NCBI GenBank assembly: GCA_029237695.1
Contig: CM055279.1
Span: 3,924,323-3,988,322, forward strand
Direction of reading: 5' to 3'
Source: Conchocele bisecta
Lineage: Eukaryota > Mollusca > Bivalvia > Lucinida > Thyasiridae
Length of the DNA stretch: 64,000 bases
Numbering within the stretch: the stretch's first letter is position 1; the number at the start of each line of letters is the position of its first letter. The notes below the pieces were generated by a model that was not told where the DNA came from, ran no database searches, and saw nothing but the letters and a program-made list of their open reading frames with translations. Positions 37,101 through 42,138 of this stretch are shown in pieces. The translations under genes and the position numbers were made by a program.

Positions 37101-39416
37101 TTCAGCCCTTTCACCCCTAAATATCTGACATAGGCTGTTCTGTTTTAATTTTTGTTTGATATTCCATGTACAGTTAAATCGCGATGGCTCGAAATGCCAC
37201 GGGACCGCACATTCTGTTTGAGTGATCGCATCTTTCGAGCCATCGCATCTTTCGATTTTGTTATATTTGCTGACTACTGTACCCGTCGGATTTAGGAAAT
37301 AAAGAAAGCACAATAGAATGTATCCACGTTTTAGATGATTATAATATTTATTCGCAGATTAGTTATCATGCGAAATTAAATAAACTGCATGTATTTACAA
37401 AACTTTCTTTATTTCAATTATTATCAAAGTGAAAAGGAGAAAAGGTCCAGTATTCACTATAACTAGCGGCGCACATAATTAACGCAGCAGGTGGTTGTGA
37501 CGTCACTCGAAACAGTGGTCTTTTCAATGGGCATTTTTCGTTGTAACTCCCGGGTAGCCTCTCGAATAACACGGGAGTTAAAACGAAAAATGACCAATGA
37601 CTTACATTACGACAGACTATTAAATACGAGTGGACGAAACCCAGAATATTTAATAAATCGCCGTATGCCGTTCAGCTGTTATGGGACACAAACAACAAAT
37701 TAAGAATACAACTTTTATTTCACAAATAATGTACAAGCATAACAATAAATAGAGTTTCCACAAATTATGTTGAAAGTTTCAGAATAATCTAATATAGAAT
37801 TCACAAAATGATCGCCATCATCAACGTTAACGATCAAATTGCACCACTTTAGGCAATTAAGTGCATTTGAAAAGAAATCACATTTTACAGACAGGTAGAG
37901 CGTGGCTCGGCCTTTGATCGTAATAAGTCGGACGCGGAGGTGTGAAAATTAACAAAACACAAACTTCGACATCAATTTCGAGTCATCGTATAGCAAAATA
38001 GCGAGAAATTTGTCCGCGGGACTTGATAATTGTTTCGAGCGATCGCATTTTTCGAGGAGTTGCATTTCGAGTCATCGCATGTAAAATATATTAAACATAT
38101 AGGGAAAATTATCGGGACCGCGACGCCATTTTGAGCGAGCCTGACATTACGAGCCATCGCGATTTCACTGTATCTGAAAAGGGGTGTGGATAAAAAAAAT
38201 TCAAATGTAGACGGCTCGTTACTCATGGGGTTTAAAGGGTTAAAGTGCAATTGTGGCAAATGCAATAATGTCATTTTTGTGTTACCTTCCGAAGAATACG
38301 ACCTTCATGTGATCGCGGGCGAGCACTTCCATGATGCTGCAGACTCGTTCCCGATAGTCCTTCACCTGGTCCACACAGTCGATGTCGGACACGCAACACG
38401 AACCCACCACATCTACAGTGTGAACAAAACAATGTGACCAGCCAACAAAGAGAGGCCGACTGAGTGTGCAAGCAATGAATGGGCAATGATGATGGTAAAC
38501 GGAGGCTACACAAATTTGGGAACCTGGAGTCTCCAACAAAAAACATCATATAAACAAGAAATGCGTCTGTCGAACGCGGATGCCACTTGCAGCATATTTG
38601 AGAAACTGTGACAAAGTGGTTAACCGAAAAGTGTGACGGACGGACGGACGGACGGACGGACGGACGTTCTTACAGTACTATACTTATGTGGCTTATCACA
38701 TGTTAAATATTAGCCACATAAAACGATTTTTAGCCACATAAAAGGATTTTTAGGTGGCTAATTGTAACCAACCCTATCCTTTACCAAGTCCATAACCCTG
38801 TGGGGCTAGCCACATAAGTACCCTAATGTGTGCCCGGACATACAGACGGACGGTCCAAAAACAATATGCCACCCGGCACTTCGAGGCCGGTGGCATAAAA
38901 ACTCAATATCTATATCCACAAGGAGTATGCAACAGACAAAAAGGAACTCCGGCTGAAATCACAGTGAGCCCCTTTTTTAAAGGCAGGTCAAACTTAGGTA
39001 GTAACAAACAATCCATATTATATTTGGCTGAAGGAGCGTGCAAGCTGATAGAACGCTACACAGGTTAAAACGAAGTTCATTTCTGATAACATATACATTA
39101 GATCAATTTGACAATGCAGCAAAAAATGGTTCAATAATTAAAAACATTAAATACTTTACCTTCAATAAACGCATCGGTTTCACGGATGTAATCTTCAACG
39201 TTTTTAAATATTTTATTAATCTCTTTCTTTGCTTCTCCGAATAATTTCAAAGGTGAGGTTGGTGAGAGCCTTCCAGTTGCAGAGAGCCCGTTGCCAAGGC
39301 TACGGTAACCAGATGTGCCTGCGTCACCCTGACCCTGTTCTGGATCATCCATTCTTGTGTAGAACCTCCCAGACATTGTTTATACTTGTCCTAACATCTA
39401 GCCTTCGTGTCGGTAC
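988..39416 (-). CDS. Mfn: Mitofusin gene (sixteen exons, last exon outside window)
   Basis: Mitofusin is a dynamin-related GTPase of the mitochondrial outer membrane that tethers and fuses mitochondria. Sixteen exons join in consistent phase to about 735 codons, and animal mitofusins are about 740-760 residues. In order they show a divergent N-terminus, G1 (GRTSNGKST, split between exons 2 and 3), G2 (GIGHTTN), G3 (DSPG, split between exons 4 and 5), G4 (NRWD, exon 6), a heptad-repeat region, paired membrane segments (exons 14 and 15) and the start of HR2 (exon 16). All borders are GT/AG. The final exon, expected to encode roughly 20 residues, was not found at 1-987 and probably lies further left. 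The introns are large and repeat-filled. Individual exons are listed separately. Confidence 0.95.
1356..1412. repeat. Short hairpin repeat
   Basis: A perfect inverted repeat with arms GTCAGTGGAATAAGGGGGCT. A diverged copy sits at 1766-1812, so the family is locally duplicated on both sides of the 1578-1723 fold-back. Confidence 0.8.
1578..1723. repeat. Fold-back repeat with GGGATTCCGCTGG ends
   Basis: Termini AGGGATTCCGCTGG and CCAGCGGAATCCC are inverted, with an AT-rich centre. A shorter deleted copy lies at 33778-33863 and a partial one near 32770. Confidence 0.7.
1852..2048 (-). CDS. Mfn: Mitofusin exon 15 (second membrane segment)
   Basis: This 197-nt exon starts [20 protein letters not shown], the second membrane-spanning stretch. 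It continues with the family-typical [20 protein letters not shown] and a SNCSHQVQ end. The acceptor is TTTTAG and the donor GTAAGT. It starts in phase 0 and ends in phase 2, matching exons 14 and 16. Confidence 0.95.
2480..2611 (-). CDS. Mfn: Mitofusin exon 14 (first membrane segment)
   Basis: 44 codons, in phase at both ends, encode a proline-rich linker and the hydrophobic [11 protein letters not shown] segment that joins exon 15. The acceptor is TTTTGCAG and the donor GTAAGT. Confidence 0.93.
2913..3195. repeat. Long fold-back MITE, family A copy 1
   Basis: The ends read TAGCC(G/T)ATTTCATCAAC and their inverse. Next inward comes GCAAAGTATACTTT repeated twice in each arm, then a long inverted arm around TTATTATACTGAATTTATTA. 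Other copies are at 3304-3605, 21237-21541 and 29210-29386 (half). Confidence 0.85.
3304..3605. repeat. Long fold-back MITE, family A copy 2
   Basis: Same structure as 2913-3195. Its left flank (about 3247-3303, an AATTGCTAGATAATGATGG stretch) recurs inverted beside the copy at 21237-21541. The transposed or duplicated unit is therefore larger than the fold-back itself. Confidence 0.85.
3788..4210. repeat. Fold-back element, family B copy 1
   Basis: The element holds inverted segments of AAAGGCCATTCATTCCT and CAGTATTCC(C)GCGACTTTT. An inverted, similar-length copy is at 42139-42520. The two copies lie just inside and just outside the mitofusin gene. Confidence 0.75.
4379..4596 (-). CDS. Mfn: Mitofusin exon 13
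   Basis: This 218-nt exon encodes the helical middle region, including a [20 protein letters not shown] stretch that is strongly conserved in mitofusins. The acceptor is TTCACACAG and the donor GTGAGT. Its first two bases complete a Glu codon begun in exon 12. Confidence 0.93.
4710..6632. mobile_element. 1.9-kb non-autonomous DNA element with GGGCC ends
   Basis: Left end GGGCCGCGTCATGCGAAAAC and right end GTTTTCGTATGGCGTGGCCC are inverted repeats of about 36 bp, flanked by ATAT on both sides (4706-4709, 6633-6636). A second left-end-like copy begins near 5124, suggesting an internal repeat or nested insertion. No transposase was recognised. The flanks together form a hairpin repeat like 15793-15985, so the element landed inside an older repeat. 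Confidence 0.65.
6974..7200. repeat. Fold-back MITE, family C (GGGGCCGTTTCAC ends) copy 1
   Basis: The arms contain GTTTCACTAAACTTCGTACG and the inverse AGTTTAGTGAAACGGGCCCC, around a GGATTTACATTTATTGAG palindrome. Sister copies are at 26904-27142, 34476-34702 and 36497-36740. Confidence 0.8.
7726..7787. repeat. Perfect hairpin
   Basis: The arms are GGTTTTGACAGCACATGAGA and its exact inverse. It is the core of a larger fold-back family with GTCTGCTGTT near its ends; relatives are at 17957-18112, 27250-27470 and 32408-32622. Confidence 0.8.
8040..9520 (+). repeat. Tandem repeat, about 155-180-bp units
   Basis: At least eight units carry CTTGACTAAAAACCTTAACC, then AAATGTAGGTCAAGGTCAAA, then a GATGTACATCACTAGGAGAT stretch. 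Units around 9061-9260 are rich in single-base deletions relative to the others. No gene is seen. Confidence 0.85.
9598..9893. repeat. Two direct copies of a 124-bp repeat
   Basis: The copies are 9598-9722 and 9770-9893. Both contain GTCCGTGACCTTGA and TTTGTTGCAGAATGATG. Confidence 0.8.
9903..10625. repeat. Paired 170-bp fold-backs around a smaller duplication
   Basis: Copies at 9903-10075 and 10456-10625 have ends TACTTATGTGGCTTATCACA and the inverse GCCACATAAGTA, and a further copy is at 38675-38835. Between them, 10128-10190 and 10330-10390 are direct copies containing TGGGTGCACAAGAAAAA. GGAC simple repeats adjoin. Confidence 0.75.
10651..10878. repeat. MITE-like inverted-repeat element
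   Basis: Ends CGAGAGCTACATTGTGAGGT and the inverse CCTCACAATGTAGCTCTCG enclose about 180 bp. GGAC repeats follow directly. Confidence 0.75.
11005..11925 (+). repeat. 36-bp minisatellite, about 25 copies
   Basis: The unit contains GGTAGTAAGGGTTGAAGGTA followed by CATGCTCACTCTGTAA. Being a multiple of three, it makes long open frames with a 12-residue period on both strands, which are not genes. Many short deletions lie between 11460 and 11860. Confidence 0.95.
12050..13690. repeat. Repetitive intron DNA with a duplicated 400-bp segment
   Basis: Segments at about 12545-12960 and 12990-13385 are diverged copies. Both hold a TTGATACCTTCGATTTGATA start, a CCCCGGGGTCAC motif and GACGGCGGCCATCTTGGAT. 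Nothing coding is recognised. Confidence 0.6.
13860..14107. repeat. Fold-back MITE, family D copy 1
   Basis: Ends resemble TTTAACCC and GGTGAAAGGGTTAA. The centre is the hairpin AGATGAGCCGGCTCGT with GTGCAGATCC arms. Similar copies are at 16033-16262, 18330-18534 and 20008-20242, with partial copies near 14421-14640 and 27190-27260. Confidence 0.75.
15515..15617 (-). CDS. Mfn: Mitofusin exon 12
   Basis: This 103-nt exon encodes [20 protein letters not shown] and onwards, matching the ELH..IEEGLGRN..RCS signature of the family. The acceptor is TTTACCAG and the donor GTAACA. It starts in phase 0 and ends after one base, which combines with exon 13. A length- and phase-matched second version lies upstream at 18670-18772. 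Confidence 0.93.
15793..15985. repeat. Hairpin repeat, family E
   Basis: The core is an ACTCATTTGAACCGTCTCG arm facing its inverse, flanked by TTTCTTTATTTC-type arms. Copies occur at 17575-17792, 33330-33430 and 39885-40010, plus one split by the 4710-6632 insertion. Confidence 0.75.
16033..16262. repeat. Fold-back MITE, family D copy 2
   Basis: Ends TTTAACCCTTTCATCCCTAA and GTGTTGAAAGGGTTAA enclose the GATCCTGATGAGAC hairpin centre. Confidence 0.75.
16279..16518. repeat. Fold-back MITE, family F copy 1
   Basis: Ends AACTCTTTGCATGCTAGC and CCCAGCATGCAAAGAGTT enclose a perfect inner hairpin around TTGAGTCCTCAGGACTCAA. Copies are at 18831-19066 and 31814-32046, with a right-half copy at 32119-32290. 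Confidence 0.85.
16590..17173. repeat. Two inverted-repeat copies around a unique stretch
   Basis: Copies at 16590-16782 and 17040-17173 have arms containing GGTCTATAAATACATTAAAT and the inverse. A half copy follows at 20824-20893. The stretch 16790-17035 between them shows nothing recognisable. Confidence 0.75.
17211..17291. repeat. Palindrome related to 136-230
   Basis: The arms are GATGACGTCGAAAATTGTTA and an imperfect inverse. It is more diverged than the copy at 136-230. Confidence 0.6.
17575..18112. repeat. Two fold-back repeats
   Basis: Positions 17575-17792 are a family E hairpin with TTAACCCATTCC and AAATGGGTTAAA ends. Positions 17957-18112 belong to the GTCTGCTGTTTATTTTG family, with a GAATCATTTGCAAATGG centre. 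Nothing coding is seen. Confidence 0.65.
18670..18772 (-). CDS. Mfn: Candidate alternative (duplicated) mitofusin exon 12
   Basis: On the minus strand this stretch encodes [20 protein letters not shown] and onwards without a stop. It resembles the exon at 15515-15617, sharing the ELH, RN and RCSS positions. It is exactly 103 nt, starts in phase 0, ends after one base, and has AG before (18774-18773) and GT after (18669-18668). The polypyrimidine tract is weak. It could be a mutually exclusive exon or an old duplicate kept open by chance. Confidence 0.5.
18831..19066. repeat. Fold-back MITE, family F copy 2
   Basis: Same ends and inner TTGAGTCCTCAGGACTCAA palindrome as 16279-16518, in the opposite orientation. 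Confidence 0.85.
19320..19640. repeat. Two tandem copies of a 160-bp repeat
   Basis: Both contain AAACTGTAGAAGTAGTT, AAAAGGGGCATAAC and GCAAATATTTTTACGTTA. The array ends in a GGACGGACGGACG run. Confidence 0.75.
19859..20256. mobile_element. Mariner-type MITE with a nested fold-back
   Basis: CAGTCTACACTCGTT and AACGAGTGTAGACTG ends are flanked by TA on each side. A family D fold-back (20008-20242) is nested inside. No transposase is present. Confidence 0.65.
20964..21068 (-). CDS. Mfn: Mitofusin exon 11
   Basis: 35 codons in phase 0 at both ends include the [20 protein letters not shown] stretch typical of mitofusins. The acceptor is TTCTCCAG and the donor GTAAGT. Confidence 0.95.
21237..21541. 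repeat. Long fold-back MITE, family A copy 3
   Basis: Same structure as 2913-3195. Its right flank (21541-21600) is the inverse of the left flank of the copy at 3304-3605. Confidence 0.85.
21611..21737 (-). CDS. Mfn: Mitofusin exon 10
   Basis: This 127-nt exon encodes a helical segment with [20 protein letters not shown] and ends EHK, joining exon 11. The acceptor is CATATTCCAG and the donor GTGAGT. Its first base completes a codon from exon 9. Confidence 0.93.
21755..22755 (+). repeat. About 40-43-bp minisatellite, more than twenty copies
   Basis: The unit combines ACTGGTACCAAGTAATACAC and TGGAATACAGGGAACACATT. Shorter variants have ACAAGTTACTGG. The array starts within about 20 bases of the acceptor of exon 10. 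Confidence 0.95.
22887..23008 (-). CDS. Mfn: Mitofusin exon 9
   Basis: 122 nt encode [20 protein letters not shown] and onwards, matching the ECIS..AVKTKFEQHT signature in mitofusins. The acceptor is GTCTCCAG and the donor GTATGA. It starts in phase 0 and ends with two bases. Confidence 0.95.
23505..23572 (-). CDS. Mfn: Mitofusin exon 8
   Basis: 68 nt encode [18 protein letters not shown] after a short GVLQ stretch. The acceptor CTATTACAG at 23573 was chosen over a closer AG because only it keeps phase with exon 7. The donor GTTTGT is weak but GT. Confidence 0.9.
23625..24028. repeat. Fold-back MITE, family G copy 1
   Basis: Ends CTCCAGATAAG and CTTATCTGGAG enclose an inner hairpin around TTGTCTCCTTGGAGACAA. 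Copies occur at 25663-26040 and 35516-36320; the last is split by an LTR element. Confidence 0.8.
24225..24293. mobile_element. 69-bp Tigger/pogo-like palindromic MITE
   Basis: CAGTGGAATCTCTCCAAACT at one end and an imperfect inverse ending CCATTG at the other are flanked by TA. The termini resemble those of Tigger/pogo elements. It is almost only two joined ends. Confidence 0.65.
24410..25600. repeat. Tandem diverged repeat, about 190-bp units
   Basis: Each unit contains GGCCGCATGAGTGGGACACA, a GAATATATGGATGATGACC stretch and an AAACTTTAACGCAAA-type stretch. At least four units are present, with further copies at 27930-28400. A 20-bp G run is at 24477-24499 and a GGAC repeat near 24630. Confidence 0.75.
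25663..26040. repeat. Fold-back MITE, family G copy 2
   Basis: Inverse orientation to 23625-24028, sharing CCAGATAAGCTGCGTATTTG and TTATCTGGAG ends. Confidence 0.8.
26053..26187. repeat. 46-bp tandem repeat, three copies
   Basis: The unit contains GCGGCAGCAAAACGTGAAAC and AGACAGTAGTACTTAGTTTG. It abuts the donor side of mitofusin exon 7. Confidence 0.9.
26191..26344 (-). CDS. Mfn: Mitofusin exon 7
   Basis: 154 nt encode [20 protein letters not shown] and then FFVSSREVL, matching the VRRQHMER..FL..EL and FFVSAKEVL signatures. The acceptor is TCCCATCAG and the donor GTAAGC. It starts in phase 0 and ends after one base. Confidence 0.95.
26325..26575. repeat. Tandem duplication of the exon 7 acceptor region
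   Basis: Positions 26333-26435 and 26464-26557 are diverged direct copies, both with GCTTCTTCACCTG, GATAGTGAGGCGAGGAAATG and TACGAGGCT. The duplicate carries only the first few exon bases, so it is not a full second exon. Confidence 0.7.
26578..26905. repeat. SINE-like dispersed repeat, long copy
   Basis: Starts TTTGTTTGTTTGTTTATTAG, carries the B-box-like GGGTTCGGTCCCG, then a body with GAACCTGACCTGGTGCC-like sequence shared with 32795-33010. Confidence 0.55.
26904..27142. repeat. Fold-back MITE, family C copy 2
   Basis: GGGGGCCGTTTCAC and GTGAAACGGGCCCC ends enclose a perfect GCATAGGCTGCATATGCAGC palindrome. Confidence 0.8.
27250..27470. repeat. Fold-back repeat of the 7726 family
   Basis: The outer AGGGTTAA ends and the GAATCATTACCAATGGAAAT centre match 32408-32622. 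Confidence 0.65.
27482..27586 (-). CDS. Mfn: Mitofusin exon 6 (G4 motif)
   Basis: 35 codons, in phase at both ends, encode [20 protein letters not shown] and the G4 nucleotide-specificity motif NRWD. The acceptor is TTATCCAG and the donor GTATGG. Confidence 0.96.
27600..28860. repeat. Repeat-filled intron
   Basis: Units related to 24410-25600 lie at about 27930-28400, ending in a GGACGGACGCACGGACGG run. A hairpin with arms ACATTTGGTCTGTTTAAAGT and an imperfect inverse is centred near 28690. No gene is seen. Confidence 0.65.
28770..29060. repeat. Fold-back repeat, TTTCTCCAGTGAC family
   Basis: The outer arms hold CACTGGAGAAATG and CATTTCTCCAGTCACAG. Inner short hairpins around CAGATCCTGGTCAG recur near 33660-33960 and 34030-34280. 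Confidence 0.6.
29210..29386. repeat. Fold-back MITE, family A half copy
   Basis: Right half only of the element described at 2913-3195, from GGCTGTGATAATGTAA to GATGAAATAGGCTA. Confidence 0.75.
29616..29720 (+). repeat. Three 40-bp tandem Tigger-like terminal repeats
   Basis: Starts at 29616, 29656 and 29696 share CAGTGG(G/A)ACCTCTCTAAACC. Two units continue into GGATATCTCCCGGGTGTATA. The motif resembles pogo/Tigger ends, and an inverse fragment (CCGGTTTAGAG) lies at 29501. Confidence 0.7.
29762..29870 (-). CDS. Mfn: Mitofusin exon 5 (after G3)
   Basis: 109 nt complete the G3 motif D-S-P-G across the splice and continue [20 protein letters not shown]. The acceptor is CATTCCAG and the donor GTAAGT. 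Confidence 0.96.
29968..31480 (+). repeat. 31-bp satellite-like array with higher-order units
   Basis: Monomers of about 31 bp read CGATACTTGGGTCACGATAC plus ATACATATCG variants. Variant monomers (TCATGGTAAGATACATATCG, then GTACATATTGCGAAACTTGG) recur at about 30149, 30485 and 30807, giving a higher-order period near 322-336 bp. Because 31 is not a multiple of three, all forward frames stay open for long stretches. These frames are not genes. Confidence 0.95.
31480..33108. repeat. Intron filled with fold-back and SINE-like copies
   Basis: 31814-32046 is a family F fold-back and 32119-32290 its right half in a direct duplication with shared flanks. 32408-32622 is a fold-back of the 7726 family. 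32795-33010 is the 3' part of the SINE-like repeat. Nothing coding is seen. Confidence 0.7.
33109..33230 (-). CDS. Mfn: Mitofusin exon 4
   Basis: 122 nt encode [20 protein letters not shown], then [17 protein letters not shown], leading to G3. The acceptor is ATTTCAG and the donor GTATAT. It starts in phase 0 and ends with AG of a Ser codon. Confidence 0.95.
33281..33600. repeat. Fold-back MITE, family H, with a nested hairpin
   Basis: Ends AGAATAGTAGGTTAGTGCC and the inverse GGCACTGACCTACTATTCT enclose a CATCCCGTTTCC hairpin. A family E hairpin (33330-33430) is inserted in the left arm and part of that arm is duplicated. Intact copies flank the Polinton region at 42598-42745 and 62578-62723. 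Confidence 0.75.
33660..35270. repeat. Repeat-filled intron between exons 3 and 4
   Basis: Hairpins with CAGATC..GATCTG arms lie at 33870-33930 and 34180-34240. 33778-33863 is a short copy of the 1578-1723 fold-back and 34476-34702 a family C fold-back. 35120-35215 holds an inverted TGAAATGTCCATATTTCACT hairpin. No gene is seen. Confidence 0.65.
35273..35438 (-). CDS. Mfn: Mitofusin exon 3 (G1 and G2)
   Basis: 166 nt start inside the P-loop (TSNGKST after the split GR) and include GIGHTTN (G2). The motif binds GTP phosphates and Mg2+. The acceptor is TTTTACAG and the donor GTAGAC. Its first base completes the Arg codon from exon 2. Confidence 0.97.
35916..35993 (-). tRNA. tRNA-Thr(UGU)-like sequence inside LTR 1
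   Basis: On the minus strand the sequence runs from GCCCGGTTAGCTCAGTCGGT through the anticodon loop ATTGTAA (anticodon TGT) to GTCGGGT. A-box TAGCTCAGTCGG and a B-box are present. The acceptor and D arms pair well. The T arm is damaged here (CCAGC against CCCGG). Its 5' half resembles tRNA-Lys. Borders are approximate. Confidence 0.65.
36177..36254 (-). tRNA. tRNA-Thr(UGU)-like sequence inside LTR 2
   Basis: Same structure as in LTR 1, but with an intact T arm (CCGGG / CCCGG around TTTGACT) and a better anticodon stem (GCGGG). It should fold into a full cloverleaf. Pol III promoter boxes lie inside it. No introns or CCA are encoded. Confidence 0.7.
36497..36740. repeat. Fold-back MITE, family C copy 4
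   Basis: GGGGGCCGTTTCACTAAAC and GTGAAACGGGCCCC ends enclose a GCATATGC palindrome centre. Confidence 0.85.
37171..38170. mobile_element. 1000-bp mariner-type non-autonomous element
   Basis: CAGTTAAATCGCGATGGCTC and GAGCCATCGCGATTTCACTG are near-perfect terminal inverted repeats flanked by TA on both sides. Variants of TCGAGCCATCGCA-type sequence repeat inside both ends (37225-37256, 38035-38085), and an inner CGTTGTAACTCCCGGG inverted repeat lies near 37535-37590. No transposase is recognised. Confidence 0.75.
38286..38412 (-). CDS. Mfn: Mitofusin exon 2 (leads into G1)
   Basis: 127 nt encode [20 protein letters not shown] and FFG before the P-loop, as in animal mitofusins. The acceptor is CACTGTAG and the donor GTAACA. 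Two bases at each end are shared with the neighbouring exons. Confidence 0.95.
38675..38835. repeat. Fold-back copy related to 9903-10075
   Basis: TACTTATGTGGCTTATCACA and GCCACATAAGTACCCTAATG ends, preceded by a GGAC run. GGTGGCATAAAAAC sequence follows, as in 18240-18290. Confidence 0.8.
39160..39416 (-). CDS. Mfn: Mitofusin exon 1 (5' UTR end and start codon)
   Basis: The start codon is at 39376-39374, preceded by AACA. 72 codons encode a Gly/Ser-rich N-terminus and then [20 protein letters not shown], matching SPLKHFVTAKKKINGIF in mitofusins. An acceptor TTTTTCAG at 39424-39417 suggests 40 nt of 5' UTR in this exon and a further non-coding exon upstream, not located. The donor is GTAAAG. 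Confidence 0.93.
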
Positions 39417-39422
39417 CTGAAA

Positions 39423-39745
39423 AAGTGAATGGGTTTTATGTCCCAGCAACGGCTAAGGCCATGTAGGGACGGGACCTCGGCTTCAAGTCTGATCCAAAGG
39501 GTTTTATGTCCCAGCCACAGCTAAGATCATGTAGGGATGGGACCTTGGATGCATATCTCATCTGACGGGTTTTACGTCACAGCAAAAGCTCAGGTCATGT
39601 AGGGATGGAACCTCGAAGGACCAGAGGGATGGAAATACTATAAAAGTATTTTTCACGCCTAGGGCGGGGATTGAACTGTTAACCTCTAGTATTGAAGACC
39701 AGTGTCCTAACCTCTAGGCCACAATCCATCCGGGATCCGTACCCC
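39423..39745 (-). repeat. tRNA-derived SINE-like repeat
   Basis: On the minus strand, A-box-like TGGCCTAGAGGTTAGG and B-box-like AGTTCAATCCCC are spaced as in a tRNA. The body has repeated GTCCCAGC..CATGTAGGGA segments, also seen near 2085, 23400 and 29165. Confidence 0.6.
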
Positions 39746-39884
39746 TGCCCTACCGGTACCTGAAGTTGATATACATGTACAACCAATGTGGATTAGAATA
39801 TATTAATTGATCTGCTTCTACTTGTATGTGGTATACTTGTATGTGGTATACACAGGTATTTAAATCTTCAACCAGTTCTTATCT

Positions 39885-40010
39885 ATTTTTTTTTATTTCT
39901 GTATGAAAGTATATGCTGTTACCACCCATTTGAACCGTATCGGCGAGATGGTTCAAATAAGTGGGAACAACAATATATTTTAGAATAGAAATAAAGAAAT
40001 TATTTATATT
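39885..40010. repeat. Hairpin repeat, family E
   Basis: CATTTGAACCGTATCGGC and an imperfect inverse form the core. Confidence 0.7.
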
Positions 40011-40215
40011 TTTTGCCAAGGGAATGCTATGGATGGCACTGTACCTATACTACAGACGGTCCAGAAGTTTTGCAGAGATACTGTCTGCAATAGAGGCTTC
40101 CTACGCACTCGAGCAAAACGAATCGAAAACGAGGCGCAGCCATCTTGGAGCACACATCCAATATGGCTGCTTGGAACCAGTAAGTAAAATCTCTATCTCA
40201 ATTGACTAGATTCAG

Positions 40216-40487
40216 AAGCAAGGGCAAGATATCTTCAAAAAATCACTTGTATAAATGACATTGATCCATATTCCATCAACCGAAAACATTTAAGCGACTC
40301 TCCCGATCTGCTGCCATCGATTACATACCCCGATATTGTGAACTATTTGGAGTTCAATCCAAGTCCCTATACTCTTGACGATCTGCGATGCTACAAGGGA
40401 TTGGAAGCGTACAACCAGTTTGTTAGCGGTTGGGTCCGGGATGTTGCGGCCACAGAAATTGACAACAAACCTCTTGTTGTTGGAAGG
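40216..40487 (+). CDS. Exon fragment of a YqaJ/SWIM-type repeat-associated protein
   Basis: An open 90-codon exon with acceptor ATTCAG and donor GTAAGT. It encodes EARARYLQKITCINDIDPYS, then YPDIVNYLEF and YKGLEAYNQFVSGWVRDV. This sequence is characteristic of multi-copy invertebrate proteins with SWIM zinc fingers and YqaJ-like nuclease domains. It starts with two bases of a codon. A possible start ATG at 40163 with donor GTAAGT does not fit that phase. No downstream exon was found before the Polinton, so it is probably a fragment. Confidence 0.55.
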
Positions 40488-40489
40488 GT

Positions 40490-42138
40490 AAGTTGACTGT
40501 AATGGACCCCCCCCCTCAAATAACAAAAACTTAAAATGACCTATACTTGCAATATACAGTGAGTTCAAACTACATTGCAAGTTTATTATAAAGGATACAA
40601 GTCCTCATGGTCATGCTCCCTTTCACAGCCCACTTGTCGAGCCCGCCGAGGCATTTCATAGTCCCAGTCCCAGTGAGTATTATTGTCCGTCACAAGGTTG
40701 TAAGCATGTGATTGTGATGTAGCTTCATTGGCCAACACAGCACAGATTAGCATTGACTAAAGACCAATAAATAGAGAATACCAGGCTACTGTCTTGCGAT
40801 ATCAAGTTTATCAGGCAAGGCTAGAAAACGCATTGGAATTCCGAGGCTTGCCAAGGAAGATGTATAGTATCGGTCAATTTACACCTACATTCACTGTACA
40901 CCAGTTTACAGTGTTGAAAAATCACTTCTCGCAAATCAACACAATCAGCCAATATGTTTGGCTCATAATTACTTTACAATTGCATATAATTTGGGAATTT
41001 TAGACATTTTTTTTATGAAGGATGTCATGGGTTTTCGTGGATCTGTTTACTTTTTTCTTGCACCCTCATTCTCATTCAATACAGGTCTTTGAGACATTGA
41101 ACTACATATTTCGGATGTAATTGTAATGTCATTAAAGCATGGAAGTGAAGGAAGCTTAAAAGCAGACCTAGTATTCTAAACGGCTGGATGACGCAAAAGA
41201 GGGCCCGCACTCTCGTTGAAACTTCGCAAGGTCATGGACGTTAGGCGATTTTACTTGGTTTTAAAGCAAACATTAAATGAGTAAGTCATATAAACTACTA
41301 TAAATACATACTATGTGAGCAAACTATGCATTTCAGTTGAAATTTTCATTCAAAACTTCGGGAAAATAATCATTAAACTATCTTTATTTTGCAGATCACA
41401 CATGTTTTCATCGCTGTCATGGAACGCTCGATTTTCTGCGAACATCGCTTTGCTGACTCAGAAAGGTTAACATAATCGACCGGATAAATAATGGGACAAC
41501 ACAATGTTCAGGCACAAGTTAAAGTTTAGCCACACTAAATCATCAGATATTCATGCGCGGTGTAGTACGTTAAACTATGCATGTTAATGTATCATTTACG
41601 AAATATTCCAGGCACTGCGAGAATTAGACCACAGACGATTGAACTCACCACCCACCACATACCCCCATTAAATAGATCCATCTGTCATGATCGTGTCCGT
41701 TTATATTACGTATTTTTTATAGACATTTCTAATAGATAGTGTGTGTGTGTGTGTGTGGATCTGCAGACGTGGAGTTCAATCGCCTGTGATTAGACTGAAC
41801 ATTCGGGTTAGTCTAATCACAGGCGACTGAACCCCATTTTACAGACATTTCTGGTGGGGGGGGGGGGTGTGGATCTGCAGACGTGGAGTTCAATAGGCGA
41901 CTGAACCCCATGTAACGCAGAACCACTTAAGTAAGTTACACAGAGAATTCGGTTTAGTATTACGGACAATAAAACACAAACCCGCGTTCTGGATATTTTT
42001 GACGTCCACGTGTCAGCTCGCCTACTGGGATCTGAAGGAATTAGACATAGTCAGTGTCAACGAAGTGCTTATATGTGTTGTGAAATAAAGGTCATTGTTC
42101 ATATCGTAAACAATGCCCACTACACTAATTATGCTTGG
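40490..42138. other. No gene recognised
   Basis: AT-rich unique-looking DNA. A GT dinucleotide run (41740-41757) and a hairpin (arms GATTAGACTGAACATTC-like, 41770-41840), with a partial repeat of GGATCTGCAGACGTGGAGTT at 41868-41892, are the only structures noted. Confidence 0.6.

Noticed and set aside
40163..40179. First coding exon (ATG with GTAAGT donor) for the 40216 exon
   Set aside because: It ends in phase 2 while the downstream exon needs phase 1, so the join would be out of frame.
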